The notes below the pieces were generated by a model. That model made no database searches. It saw only the letters and a list, made by a program, of their open reading frames with translations, and had not been told where the DNA came from. From Bifidobacterium primatium (lineage in GTDB: Bacteria; Actinomycetota; Actinomycetes; Actinomycetales; Bifidobacteriaceae), in the NCBI RefSeq assembly GCF_002802875.1, contig NZ_PEBI01000005.1, positions 62,001-126,000 on the forward strand: DNA of 64,000 nucleotides, in the 5' to 3' direction. A program made the translations under genes and the position numbers. Position 1 is the first letter of the stretch, and each line of letters begins with the position of its first letter. Below are positions 54,334-62,808 of this stretch, piece by piece.

Positions 54334-57228
54334 TCAGTACCTCCGCAGGCGGGAGATGTGGATGGCACCGCCGGCCACGCCGAGAACGATCAGCGCGACG
54401 ACGATCAGCATCGTCGGGTCGGAGCCGGTCCTGGCCAGTCCGTTGTTGCCGGACTGCGCGGCGGAGGCCGAAGCCGGCTTCTGCGCCGACGCGGCCGCGG
54501 CCTCGCCGACCGTCACCGGCAGTTCGGCCTTGAGAGCCTTGCCGTCGATGGTGGCGGTGATGGTGATCGTGGCCTTGCCGTCCTTGTGGGCGAGCAGGGT
54601 CTGCTCGTTGAACGCCACGGCGTTGGCGGCGGCGCTCTTCGGCTTGTTCTGCGCGGACTTCGGGGCGAAGCTCACGGTCTGCGGGTCGGAGGACTTCCAG
54701 TACACCGGCTTGCCTTCGACGCTCTTGCCTTCGGCCACGGCCCACAGCTTCTGGGACGCGCCCTTCTTGAGCTTGAGCGACGTGATCTTCTTGCCGTTGG
54801 TGTCGGTGAAGTAGAGCGCGGGCTTGACCACCTTGCCGTCACGGACGGCGACCGGCAGTTCGGCCTTCAGCTCCTTGCCATTGACGGTGGCGGTAACGGT
54901 GATGACCACGATGCCGTCCTTGTGGGCGAGCAGGGTCTGCTCGTCGTAGCCGACGGAGGCGGCGCGGCTCTTGCCGTTCTGCGCGGACTGGTCGCCGGCC
55001 TTCGGCTTGAAGCTCACGACGCTGGGGTCGGAGGACTTCCAGTAGACCGGCGTGCCTTCGACGTTCTCGCCCTTGACGTAGGCGCGCACGACCTTTTCGT
55101 CGTTCGGCTTCAGGGTGAGGGACTTCAGGGCGTTGCCGTCCTTGTCGGCGAGCGCGATGGCCGGCTCGGTCGGCTGCGGCTGGTCGGCTGCGGCCACGGT
55201 GAGCGGCAGGGTCACGGTGGTGCCGTCGGTGGCGCCGGTGATGGTGAGCGTGGCGGCGCCGGCCTGGGCGTCGGCGGGCACGGTCACGGTCAGGGCTGCG
55301 GTGTCGCCGTCCTTGACGTCGGCGGAACCGACCTCGGCGTCGCCGATCTTCGCGGTGAGCTTGGTCTCGGCGGGCACGCCCAGCGAGGTGAGCGTGAGCT
55401 TGGAGAAGTTCAGCGTGAAGGATTCACCGGCCTTCACCTTGCCGTCGGTCGGCAGTCCGGTGACGGCCACGGCGCGGCGGTCGTAGCGGGGCTTGAGCGG
55501 CGAGTTCTTGGAGATGTAGTCGATCCAGGCGTCACGGTCGACGAGGCCCGTGTCCTTGGTGTTCGTGCCCTGGGCGAAGGCGCGGAAGTTGTCGCCGCCC
55601 TGCAGCAGGAAGCTGAACGAGCCGATGCGGTATTCGGCCGTCGGGTCGAGCGGCTTGCCGTTGATGGTCACGGACGTGATGTGCTCGCCCTGCTTGGCGT
55701 TCGGGTCGTAGGTGTAGGAGACGTTGTGCGACAGGCCGAGCTGCAGGTACGGACGCGAGGGCGTGGTGCCGTCGGTCGTGGTCTGCCACTGCTGCTCGAG
55801 GGCCTCCTTGAACTGGGCGCCGGTGAGCGTGGTGGTCCACAGGTTGTTGAGGAACGGCAGCACGGCGTTGGCCTGGGCGTAGGTCACGGAGCCGTCGGTG
55901 GCGAGCGTGCAGGAGGCGTTGTCGCCGGTCTTGCACAGTTCGGCGCGCAGGCCGCCGGGGTTGACGACGCCGATCTGGGCGCCGCCGCGGTCGGCGGAGG
56001 AGAGCGAGTCGAGCAGGGAGTCGGCCACGAGGTTGCCAAGCGTGGACTCGGAACCGCGGTCGTCGCGCTTGCCGTCGGCGAAGGCGGTGGTGATGTCGGA
56101 AGCCACGGAGCCGACCTTCTTGTTGCCTTCCTCGGTGCCGGTCTTCACGGCGGCATCCACGATGCTCTTGACCTCGGCGGTCACGCCGGTCTTGTCGGCG
56201 TCCGCGAGCTGCTGGTCGAAGTCGGCCTTGCTCGTGCCGCTCGGCACGCTCGGGGCGGCCACGTTGCCGAACTTCTCATAGCTCACGGCGCCGCTCTTCT
56301 TGTTGTAGTCGAGCACGACCTGGCCGACGTTCGCGGCGTAGTTGCCGGTCTGGATGACCGGACGGTTGTTGTGCTTGGCGTCGGTGTAGGAGTAGGCCAT
56401 GTGCGTGTGGCCGTTGAAGATGGCGTTGACGGCCGGGTCGGTGTCGTCGACGATGTGCTTGAACACGGGGCTTGCGGCCTCCTGCTCGTCGATCGTGGGC
56501 TTGCCGGTCTCGACGTTCTCGGACTCGGGCGCGCCCTCGTGGTATTCGGCCACGAGCACGTCGGCCTCGCCGTTGGATTCGTCGCCGTCGGTGAGCTGCT
56601 TGGCCACGCGGTTCACGGCCTCGACCGGGTCGCCGAAGTCAAGGTCCTTCACGCCGCCGGGGGAGACGAGCGTCGGGGTCTCCTGCGTCACGGCGCCGAT
56701 CACACCGACCTTCACGCCGTCGACGTCCTGGATGCTGTATTCCTTGAGCGCCGGGGTCGTGGTGCCCTTCTTGTATACGTTGGCGCCGAGGTAGTCCCAC
56801 TTGGCGTTGCGTGCGCCGTCGGCGCCGATCACGCGGTTGGTGAGGTCGTCAAAGCCCTGGTCGAACTCGTGGTTGCCGACCGACGAGGCCTTGAGGTCCA
56901 GGGCGTTGAGCACGTCGATGGTCGGCTGGTCCTTCTGGACCGACGAGTTGAACAGCGAGGCGCCGATGAGGTCGCCGGCGCCAAGGAACAGCGACGAGTT
57001 CGGGTATTCGGCCTTGAGCTGCTGCACGGTCGATGCGAACGGCACGGTCAGGCCTGTGTCGATGCGGCCGTGGAAATCGTTGACGTTCAGCAGATTGATG
57101 GTGGCGGTGTCGCCGTCGGCGGCCGGCTGGGCCTCGGCGGCCGACGCGGCCTGCGCGGGGACGACCACCGCGGCGAACAGCATCGCGGTCGCCAGCAGTC
57201 CTCCCTGCAAACGTTTCATGATTCTCAT
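54334..57228 (-). CDS. Surface 5'-nucleotidase/2',3'-cyclic phosphodiesterase-type with LARTG anchor
   Basis: 964 residues from the ATG at 57228 (AGGGGAAG upstream). A signal peptide (residues 1-34, MRIMKRLQGGLLATAMLFAA...) is followed by a calcineurin-like metallophosphatase domain: VNDFHGRID, GAGDLIGAS, GNHEFDQG, EYHEG, NGHTHMAYSY; then a 5_nucleotid_C domain (TLGNLVADSLLD, PGGLRAEL). Two tandem ~110-residue Ig-like repeats (TPVYWKSSDPSVVSF and KPVYWKSSDPQTVSF) and LARTG with a TM helix and RLRRY tail follow; the tail is a sortase-type signal. It dephosphorylates nucleotides outside the cell, giving phosphate and nucleosides. It is transcribed apart from the nuclease gene upstream. Confidence 0.93.
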   Translation of the reverse strand: MRIMKRLQGGLLATAMLFAAVVVPAQAASAAEAQPAADGDTATINLLNVNDFHGRIDTGLTVPFASTVQQLKAEYPNSSLFLGAGDLIGASLFNSSVQKDQPTIDVLNALDLKASSVGNHEFDQGFDDLTNRVIGADGARNAKWDYLGANVYKKGTTTPALKEYSIQDVDGVKVGVIGAVTQETPTLVSPGGVKDLDFGDPVEAVNRVAKQLTDGDESNGEADVLVAEYHEGAPESENVETGKPTIDEQEAASPVFKHIVDDTDPAVNAIFNGHTHMAYSYTDAKHNNRPVIQTGNYAANVGQVVLDYNKKSGAVSYEKFGNVAAPSVPSGTSKADFDQQLADADKTGVTAEVKSIVDAAVKTGTEEGNKKVGSVASDITTAFADGKRDDRGSESTLGNLVADSLLDSLSSADRGGAQIGVVNPGGLRAELCKTGDNASCTLATDGSVTYAQANAVLPFLNNLWTTTLTGAQFKEALEQQWQTTTDGTTPSRPYLQLGLSHNVSYTYDPNAKQGEHITSVTINGKPLDPTAEYRIGSFSFLLQGGDNFRAFAQGTNTKDTGLVDRDAWIDYISKNSPLKPRYDRRAVAVTGLPTDGKVKAGESFTLNFSKLTLTSLGVPAETKLTAKIGDAEVGSADVKDGDTAALTVTVPADAQAGAATLTITGATDGTTVTLPLTVAAADQPQPTEPAIALADKDGNALKSLTLKPNDEKVVRAYVKGENVEGTPVYWKSSDPSVVSFKPKAGDQSAQNGKSRAASVGYDEQTLLAHKDGIVVITVTATVNGKELKAELPVAVRDGKVVKPALYFTDTNGKKITSLKLKKGASQKLWAVAEGKSVEGKPVYWKSSDPQTVSFAPKSAQNKPKSAAANAVAFNEQTLLAHKDGKATITITATIDGKALKAELPVTVGEAAAASAQKPASASAAQSGNNGLARTGSDPTMLIVVALIVLGVAGGAIHISRLRRY

Positions 57229-57298
57229 TGTTCTTCCCCTGTCTGTAGTCCCGCCATGAATCGAATAACCCACGCGAACGTACACATAGACATGATTC

Positions 57299-57364
57299 AC
57301 GCTAGGACCGCTACGACAACGCGATACGGCGGGAAGGCAACGGACGGGGCAACACCATATGAAC
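57299..57364 (-). promoter_or_regulatory. Promoter with PHO-box-like repeats, 5'-nucleotidase gene
   Basis: Read on the minus strand: GTTCATATGGT, GTTGCCCCGTC, CGTTGCCTTCC, CGCCGTATCGC, GTTGTCGTAGC, then a -10 TAGCGT (57299-57304). These are 11-base steps and align without gaps to the nuclease promoter at 62051-62116. No -35 consensus is present, so an activator is needed. Confidence 0.6.
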
Positions 57365-57368
57365 AACA

Positions 57369-57435
57369 GAAGCCGACTACGTAGTCGCAGTCGGCTTCCA
57401 TCACGTATGCCGCCGCTTGTCGGCGACGGCATACG
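57369..57435 (-). terminator. Two stem-loops after the ExeM-type nuclease gene
   Basis: Hairpin at 57404-57435 (nine-bp arms plus an inner GCCG/CGGC) and another at 57369-57398 (ten-bp arms GAAGCCGACT/AGTCGGCTTC), starting 30 bases after the nuclease stop. They separate the nuclease mRNA from the 5'-nucleotidase promoter. Confidence 0.7.
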
Positions 57436-57464
57436 TTGTTGCGTTCAGTGCAACACGTCGCACA

Positions 57465-60400
57465 TCAGTGACGGCGACGATGGGCCATACGCATGGACGC
57501 GAATCCGATGCCGAGGATGACAACCACGGCGAGCACGATGCCGCCGATCGCCGCACCGGTCTTCGACAGCGCGCCGCTCGATGCGACCGGGCCGTTGACA
57601 CCGGACCGTCCGTTGGCACCGGCATTCACATTCGTGCCGGCGTTGGAACCGGCGTTGCCATTGCCATTGCCGGAAACACCGCCCTGGCCTGGCTTGTTCG
57701 GCTTGTTCGGCTGCTGTCCGCCGGGCTGTTCGCCGCCGTTGCCTCCGGGCTGCTGCGAGGCCGTGGCCTCGATGTAGCCCATGCGCAGAGAGTGACCGTC
57801 GGTCACGGAGTCGTCGGCCCAGAACACCGGCTTGTAGGTCTTGCCGTCCTTGCCGCCGGCGACCTTGGCGGCTTCGGCATCGGGCGTGATGGCGAAGCCT
57901 TCGGTGTTGCCTGCGGCCACAGCGGCCGGCTCCTCGTTCAGCTTGGTGAGCTGGAGCGTGCCGTCCTTGCCGAACTCGTAGGTGGCGAGCATGGCCTTGG
58001 TGGGCTTCTCGTCGGCGCCGATGGTGTTGTCGCCCTGAGCGAGCAGCTGCTCGTGCTCGGCGTCCCAGGTCAGGTCGCGCGGTCCGGAGTAGCCGGCGTT
58101 GGCGGCGGCCTCGGGCAGCGGGATCTGTGCGACCGGGAAGGCGTTGTCGTGGCCGTCCTTGGTGGCCTGGAGGGCGAACGCGTAGATGGCGTTGGTCTTC
58201 TCCAGTGCCACGAGGAACAGCCCGCCGTAGCTGTTGCCGAAGCCGTTCGGATCGTAGTCGTGCACGTTCTTCGGATCCACGTTCACCTTGAACTTCCTGG
58301 CGGTGAGCACGGAGTCCGGGATGAACGCCACGCCTTCGACGCCGAGGTTGGCGTCGTCGCCGTCGGCGAGCTGCACGCCGAACTGGCTCAGGCCGCCGAC
58401 GAGATTCCACTCGTGCGTGGCGGTGAGGTCCTGCGCGCCGTCGCCGTTGGCGTCGGTGGTCTTGGCGGTCACGTCGTAGCTGAGGATGGACGGGCGCGGC
58501 TTGTTCTTGTCGGTGTTGTCGCGTTCCGCACCGATGAACACGCCCTTGTTCGGGTCGCCGCCGATAAGCGTGATGCCTTCGGAATCGACTCCGCCCTTGC
58601 CGTCCTTGAAGTGCAGCTGCTTGCCGCCCTTGGCGATGCCGTCCTTCGTGAAGCCCCAGCCGTCGTTCGTATCCTGCTTCCAGGATCCGGACTTGGCGTC
58701 GTAGACGAACTTGTTGATGGAGCCGGCGCCCTTCGGTCCGGTGATGCCGAGCGTGGGGTTGAGGTCGTTGTCGGCGGCCCACAGCGTGCCGGGCTTGCCG
58801 TTGGCGCCGGGCTGGTAGGCCAGTCCGGAGAGGTTGCCGTCGGTGTGCTCGCCGGTGGCCTTGCCGGCACCGAATTCGTCGACGCCGTCGATGGCCTTCA
58901 CCGTGTCGAGGCCGGGCCAGGCGTCCACGACCATCTTGTCGCCGGACGGCTGGTCGGTGCCTCCGCCCTGGCCCTGCTTGACCATGGCGTCGGCGTCGGT
59001 GTTGGCCACGTAGATGGCCTTGCCGTCATCGCCCTTCCAGGTGAATTGGAGGATCTGCTTGCCGGACTTGTCGAACACACGTACCTGGTCGGACTTGCCG
59101 AGGCCGATGCCGGCGAGCTTGTCGAGGTTGAACTCGACTTCGCCGCCCGCCTTGAGCACGGTGCCGTCCGGCACGGTGTAGATGTGGTCGGCGGAGTCCT
59201 TGTCGTCACGGATTGTCCAGCCGGAGAGGTCGACGTCCTTGGTGTTCTTGGAGCCGAGCGTGACGGTGTCGGTGCCGACGTCGATCTTCTTGAGGTAGAC
59301 GGCGGTGCCTTCATCCTTGATGGTGTCCTTGAACTCCGGCGGAACGGGGGTCTCGCCAGTGGTCTTGAGGCCGACGACGACCGGATCGTGGTCGGAGGCG
59401 CGGAACTGGTCGGCGACATACAGGTTCTTCGCGTTGTAGTTGTAGCGCGAGTATTCCAGGGCCACGGATTCCACGGAGTTGATGTTCCAGATGTCGGCGC
59501 CGGTGACGTCCTTGAGCGCGGCCGCGTTGGCGAAGATGTGGTCGAGCGAGCCGACGCCGCCGTTCGTGTTGCCCTTGTCGTCGGTGACGGTGTAGGCGTA
59601 CGTGTACTTGCCGGTCTTCTCGCTCACCTGTTCGCTCAGGTCGGTGTATCCGGCATCCACGATCTTCTGGATGGGCTTCTCGGCGTAGTAGGCGTTGAAG
59701 TCACCCACGAGGAACACCTTCTCAAGACCGAGCTCGGACTTGACCGAATCGGTGAACTTGAGCAGCGCGTCGGCCTGGGCCTGACGCGTGTAGTCGGCGT
59801 TGCCGGAACCGTCGCCGGGGTCCTGGTTCTGCTCGTTGCTGGCCGAGCCCTTCGACTTGAAGTGGTTGGCCACGACGAGGAACGCGTTCGAGTCCGCAGC
59901 GCCCGCGGCCTTGAACGCCTGCGCGTCGGGCTGGCGGCCGTGTTCGTAGCCGTTCTTGCCGTTGAAGGCGTCGGAGTCGGTGAGGATGTGCGTCTCGCCC
60001 ACGGTCGCGACCTTGGCGGGCTTGTAGATGAACGCAGTGCGGATCACGTCCTCGGCGTCGAGGGCGGGCAGCGTCTTCGGGCTGGGCACGTAGGCCCACG
60101 TGCCGGCGCCGGCCTCGGCGTTCAGCGCGTCGACCAGCGTGGAGAGCGCGTAGTCGCGGCGGTTGCCCTTGAAGTCGTTCGGCACCACGCTGGCGGCCTT
60201 GGCGGAGTTCTCGATCTCCTCAAGCGAGACGACGTCCGCGCCGAGCTTGTTGATGGCCTTGACGATCTTCGCGCGCTGACGTTCCATGTTCGCCTTGTCC
60301 CAGGCGCCGCGCACGTCGCAGTTCTTCGCGGTCACGGGGTTGCCGGCGCGGTCCACGTAGGCGTTCTTCGTGGCGCAGCCGGTCTCGTCGGCCGTGGTGG

Positions 60401-62003
60401 AGAAGTAGTTGAGCACGTTGAACGTGCCGAGCTTCACGTCGCCGCCGACGGTCTTGAGGTCCGGGGTGTCGGTGCGGGTGTTGGAGAACGTCACCGGCTG
60501 CACGTCCTTCGCGTTGTCGCCGGTCAGGCGGGTCGTCGGCTGGAACCTCCACGAGTTGTTGCGGTAGTCGAACACGACCGGCTTGGTGAACGTCACCTTC
60601 TCACCCACACGCACCGGCTGGTCGTTGCTCAGGTACGGCAGCGGCGTATTGGCGTTGTCCGGGTACTTCGTGTCGAGGAAGTTGCGGCTGGAGCCGTCGT
60701 CGAGAGTGACGCTCTCGGATTCCAGACGGTCGACCTCGGCCTGGTATGCGGCGCCGGTCTTGGCGTCGCCCTTGAGTCCCTTGACGGTCGGGTTGAGGAA
60801 CGGCGTCTTGGCGGCGGCCAGTCCGACCTCGCCGTACTTGTTCGTGTTGTACACGTCGGAGACCGTGTAGTCGCCCTGCGGGGCCACGAGCATGCTTTCG
60901 AGGCTTTCGCGCTGGGCATCGGCCTTCGGGTACGCGACCTTCGCCGGCGTGGGGTCGGCGACCTTGTCGTTCAGCTTGGTGGCGGTGGTGGCGTTGAGTT
61001 CGGTCAGGCCGTAGTATTCGCTGACCTTGCCGGAGACCTCCACGTAGTCGCCGGTCTTGAGGTTTCCGACGTTCTTCGTGTCGTAGACGAACAGGCCGTC
61101 GGACGCCTTGTGCGTGGCGAGGTTCACGTCGCCGCCGGTCGCCGGCGTCTGGATGGTGTAGCCGTTGAAGCCGCCGTCCGGGTAGGTGGCGGTGACCACG
61201 CCCTTGGTGGTCACGGTCTTGTCGACGTACGGGCTGGTGTCGCCGTCGCCCTGGATTTCGGCGATGGTCTTCTCATCGGCCGGCTGGGTGCCCGGGTCGG
61301 GATTCGGCTGCGAACCGCCATCGGTGACGTTGGCCTTGCCGGGCGTGATCGTGGCGCTGAGCGTGAAGTCCTTGCTGTTGTCGTTCGTGTCGGCGCCGTT
61401 CGTGCGGTCAAGCGACTTGACGTCGGTGTTGGACGTCGGCGCCGTGGCTGCGACCTTCTCGAACGTGTTCGTCGCGCCATATCCGAGCGCGTCGACGATC
61501 TGCGTGTTCGCCGTGGTGTCGCCGGTCGCGGGGCTGAGCTTGTCGGTCGTGGCGGCGAGGAACAGCGTGCCCTTGGTGCCGCTGGCGTTCAGGCCGGTAG
61601 CGTCGACGTCGGCCGCCGGCAGATCGGCGCCGTTGTCGCCGTTCGATCCGGCCTTGACGAGGTAGTATCCCTTGGATTTGATGGTGCCGGTGAGGTCGGC
61701 GCTGGAGTTCGCCGCGCCGGTGCCCGCAGACGAACGGTACTGCAGCGACGAACCGGCCAGGTTGATGTCCTTGTCGGTCGTGTTGTACAGTTCGACGAAC
61801 TTGTTCTTGTATGCGGCTCCCTTGCTGCCGCCCGAAAGATACGCCTCGTTGATGACGACGCCGGCGTACGGCGACGCCGCGCCGGCGGACGGCTGCGAGC
61901 CGCCCTCATCGGCGGCCGCCGTCTGCACGGGGATGACCGCCACGGCGAGCAGCATCGACGCCGCCAGCAGTCCTCCCTGAATACGTTTGATGAATCGATC
62001 CAT
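57465..62003 (-). CDS. ExeM/NucH-type extracellular nuclease with phytase-like domain and wall anchor
   Basis: 1512 residues. Signal peptide 1-31, lamin-tail domain (~45-190), OB-fold-like region (~245-335), exo/endonuclease/phosphatase domain (~520-870: KLGTFNVLNYFSTT, SLEEIEN, VGDFNAYYAEKP, SDHDPVVVGL), second lamin-tail domain (~885-985: VTLGSKNTKDVDLSGWTIRD), then an esterase-like-phytase beta-propeller (~1040-1390: GTLWAADNDLNP, DSEGITLIGGD, VEGVAFIPDS). A Gly/Asn/Pro-rich linker, LSKTG, a TM helix and HRRRH close it. It probably cuts extracellular DNA; the phytase-like domain may free phosphate from esters. AGGGGAAG precedes ATG. Confidence 0.9.
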   Translation of the reverse strand: MDRFIKRIQGGLLAASMLLAVAVIPVQTAAADEGGSQPSAGAASPYAGVVINEAYLSGGSKGAAYKNKFVELYNTTDKDINLAGSSLQYRSSAGTGAANSSADLTGTIKSKGYYLVKAGSNGDNGADLPAADVDATGLNASGTKGTLFLAATTDKLSPATGDTTANTQIVDALGYGATNTFEKVAATAPTSNTDVKSLDRTNGADTNDNSKDFTLSATITPGKANVTDGGSQPNPDPGTQPADEKTIAEIQGDGDTSPYVDKTVTTKGVVTATYPDGGFNGYTIQTPATGGDVNLATHKASDGLFVYDTKNVGNLKTGDYVEVSGKVSEYYGLTELNATTATKLNDKVADPTPAKVAYPKADAQRESLESMLVAPQGDYTVSDVYNTNKYGEVGLAAAKTPFLNPTVKGLKGDAKTGAAYQAEVDRLESESVTLDDGSSRNFLDTKYPDNANTPLPYLSNDQPVRVGEKVTFTKPVVFDYRNNSWRFQPTTRLTGDNAKDVQPVTFSNTRTDTPDLKTVGGDVKLGTFNVLNYFSTTADETGCATKNAYVDRAGNPVTAKNCDVRGAWDKANMERQRAKIVKAINKLGADVVSLEEIENSAKAASVVPNDFKGNRRDYALSTLVDALNAEAGAGTWAYVPSPKTLPALDAEDVIRTAFIYKPAKVATVGETHILTDSDAFNGKNGYEHGRQPDAQAFKAAGAADSNAFLVVANHFKSKGSASNEQNQDPGDGSGNADYTRQAQADALLKFTDSVKSELGLEKVFLVGDFNAYYAEKPIQKIVDAGYTDLSEQVSEKTGKYTYAYTVTDDKGNTNGGVGSLDHIFANAAALKDVTGADIWNINSVESVALEYSRYNYNAKNLYVADQFRASDHDPVVVGLKTTGETPVPPEFKDTIKDEGTAVYLKKIDVGTDTVTLGSKNTKDVDLSGWTIRDDKDSADHIYTVPDGTVLKAGGEVEFNLDKLAGIGLGKSDQVRVFDKSGKQILQFTWKGDDGKAIYVANTDADAMVKQGQGGGTDQPSGDKMVVDAWPGLDTVKAIDGVDEFGAGKATGEHTDGNLSGLAYQPGANGKPGTLWAADNDLNPTLGITGPKGAGSINKFVYDAKSGSWKQDTNDGWGFTKDGIAKGGKQLHFKDGKGGVDSEGITLIGGDPNKGVFIGAERDNTDKNKPRPSILSYDVTAKTTDANGDGAQDLTATHEWNLVGGLSQFGVQLADGDDANLGVEGVAFIPDSVLTARKFKVNVDPKNVHDYDPNGFGNSYGGLFLVALEKTNAIYAFALQATKDGHDNAFPVAQIPLPEAAANAGYSGPRDLTWDAEHEQLLAQGDNTIGADEKPTKAMLATYEFGKDGTLQLTKLNEEPAAVAAGNTEGFAITPDAEAAKVAGGKDGKTYKPVFWADDSVTDGHSLRMGYIEATASQQPGGNGGEQPGGQQPNKPNKPGQGGVSGNGNGNAGSNAGTNVNAGANGRSGVNGPVASSGALSKTGAAIGGIVLAVVVILGIGFASMRMAHRRRH

Positions 62004-62050
62004 GTTCTTCCCCTATTGATTCCGTAGGCGGATATCCGCCATACGAATCC

Positions 62051-62116
62051 ACGCTATCGTTGCAACGGCAACGGAACGCGGAGGGAAGATGAATCACGCA
62101 ACGCCTTTGGATGAAC
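62051..62116 (-). promoter_or_regulatory. Promoter with PHO-box-like repeats, nuclease gene
   Basis: On the minus strand: GTTCATCCAAA, GGCGTTGCGTG, ATTCATCTTCC, CTCCGCGTTCC, GTTGCCGTTGC, then -10 TAGCGT (62051-62056). Two TTCATC units are 22 bp apart. Same 66-bp layout as 57299-57364. Confidence 0.6.
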
Positions 62117-62136
62117 AGCGAAAGTCGGTTACGTAG

Positions 62137-62670
62137 TCAGACGACAGGATTGGAAACATCGGTGCCGACGGCGGCACCGGTGTCGCGACGGGCATCGGCG
62201 TGACCATGGCCACGGGCTTCGAGGGCGTTGAGTCGCTGCTCCACCGAATGCAGGCTCCTTCGGATCTTTTCGAGCAGGAGCACCTGCTGCCGCATCAGCA
62301 TTTCGATTTCGGCGAGGTGACGACCATCATCGGTGGTTTCGGCCGAGATGTCGGCCTCCGTCTGCGGGATGGCGGCGAAGTCGGACGGTTTGGCGACGGG
62401 TTCCGCGTTCGCGCTGATGTCGACGCCGAGCTCCGCCGCGCGGTCGTGCCAGCGGGCGATGCAGCGTTCGATGCGCTTGCGTCCGATGATCGAGGGGCCG
62501 AGGCCCGCTTCGCGGAAGATGCGCGTGGGAGAGTCGCCGGCGGCGTACCGCTGCACTACGTAACGCTTGAACGTCTCGCTGTAGTAGATTCTGTCGCTCA
62601 TCACCGATTCGACCGCAGGCAGCGATTCCAGATAGGATTTCATCTCCGAATCGATTTCCTTGTTGGCCAT
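62137..62670 (-). CDS. HTH protein, IS3 OrfA-like (domesticated transposase fragment or regulator)
   Basis: 177 residues from ATG 62670 (AAAGGAG seven bases before). Residues ~25-75 contain SDRIYYSETFKRYVVQRYAAGDSPTRIFREAGLGPSIIGRKRIERC in pieces: this is the IS3/IS911 OrfA type HTH, but the rest of a transposase is missing. A C-terminal helix (HLAEIEMLMRQQVLLLEKIRRSLHSVEQRLNALEA) is a coiled coil. I infer a small DNA-binding protein. It lies between the nuclease gene and a pilin-type gene. No inverted repeats or OrfB nearby. Confidence 0.7.
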   Translation of the reverse strand: MANKEIDSEMKSYLESLPAVESVMSDRIYYSETFKRYVVQRYAAGDSPTRIFREAGLGPSIIGRKRIERCIARWHDRAAELGVDISANAEPVAKPSDFAAIPQTEADISAETTDDGRHLAEIEMLMRQQVLLLEKIRRSLHSVEQRLNALEARGHGHADARRDTGAAVGTDVSNPVV

Positions 62671-62726
62671 GGCGGCGCTCCTTTGCATGAAATTGGTGAG
62701 ATTGCACGAAGGCGATGTACAGATGC

Positions 62727-62805
62727 CAGTGGCCAGGAATCCATTGGACTCCCGGCCACTGATGATTCATGATTCGCGGCCGATCAGGCCGGCTGCGGAA
62801 TCATG
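62727..62805 (-). terminator. Two stem-loops after the pilin-type gene
   Basis: Arms CATGATTC...GGAATCATG with inner GGCC/GGCC (62768-62805) and CAGTGGCC/GGCCACTG (62727-62734, 62754-62761). They lie within 5-85 bases of the pilin stop codon. No clear T tract. Confidence 0.6.
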
Positions 62806-62808
62806 CGA

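Noticed and set aside
57417-62027. A 1536-codon open frame on the plus strand opposite the nuclease gene
   Set aside because: Same artefact; the minus-strand protein has clear signal peptide, nuclease motifs and anchor.
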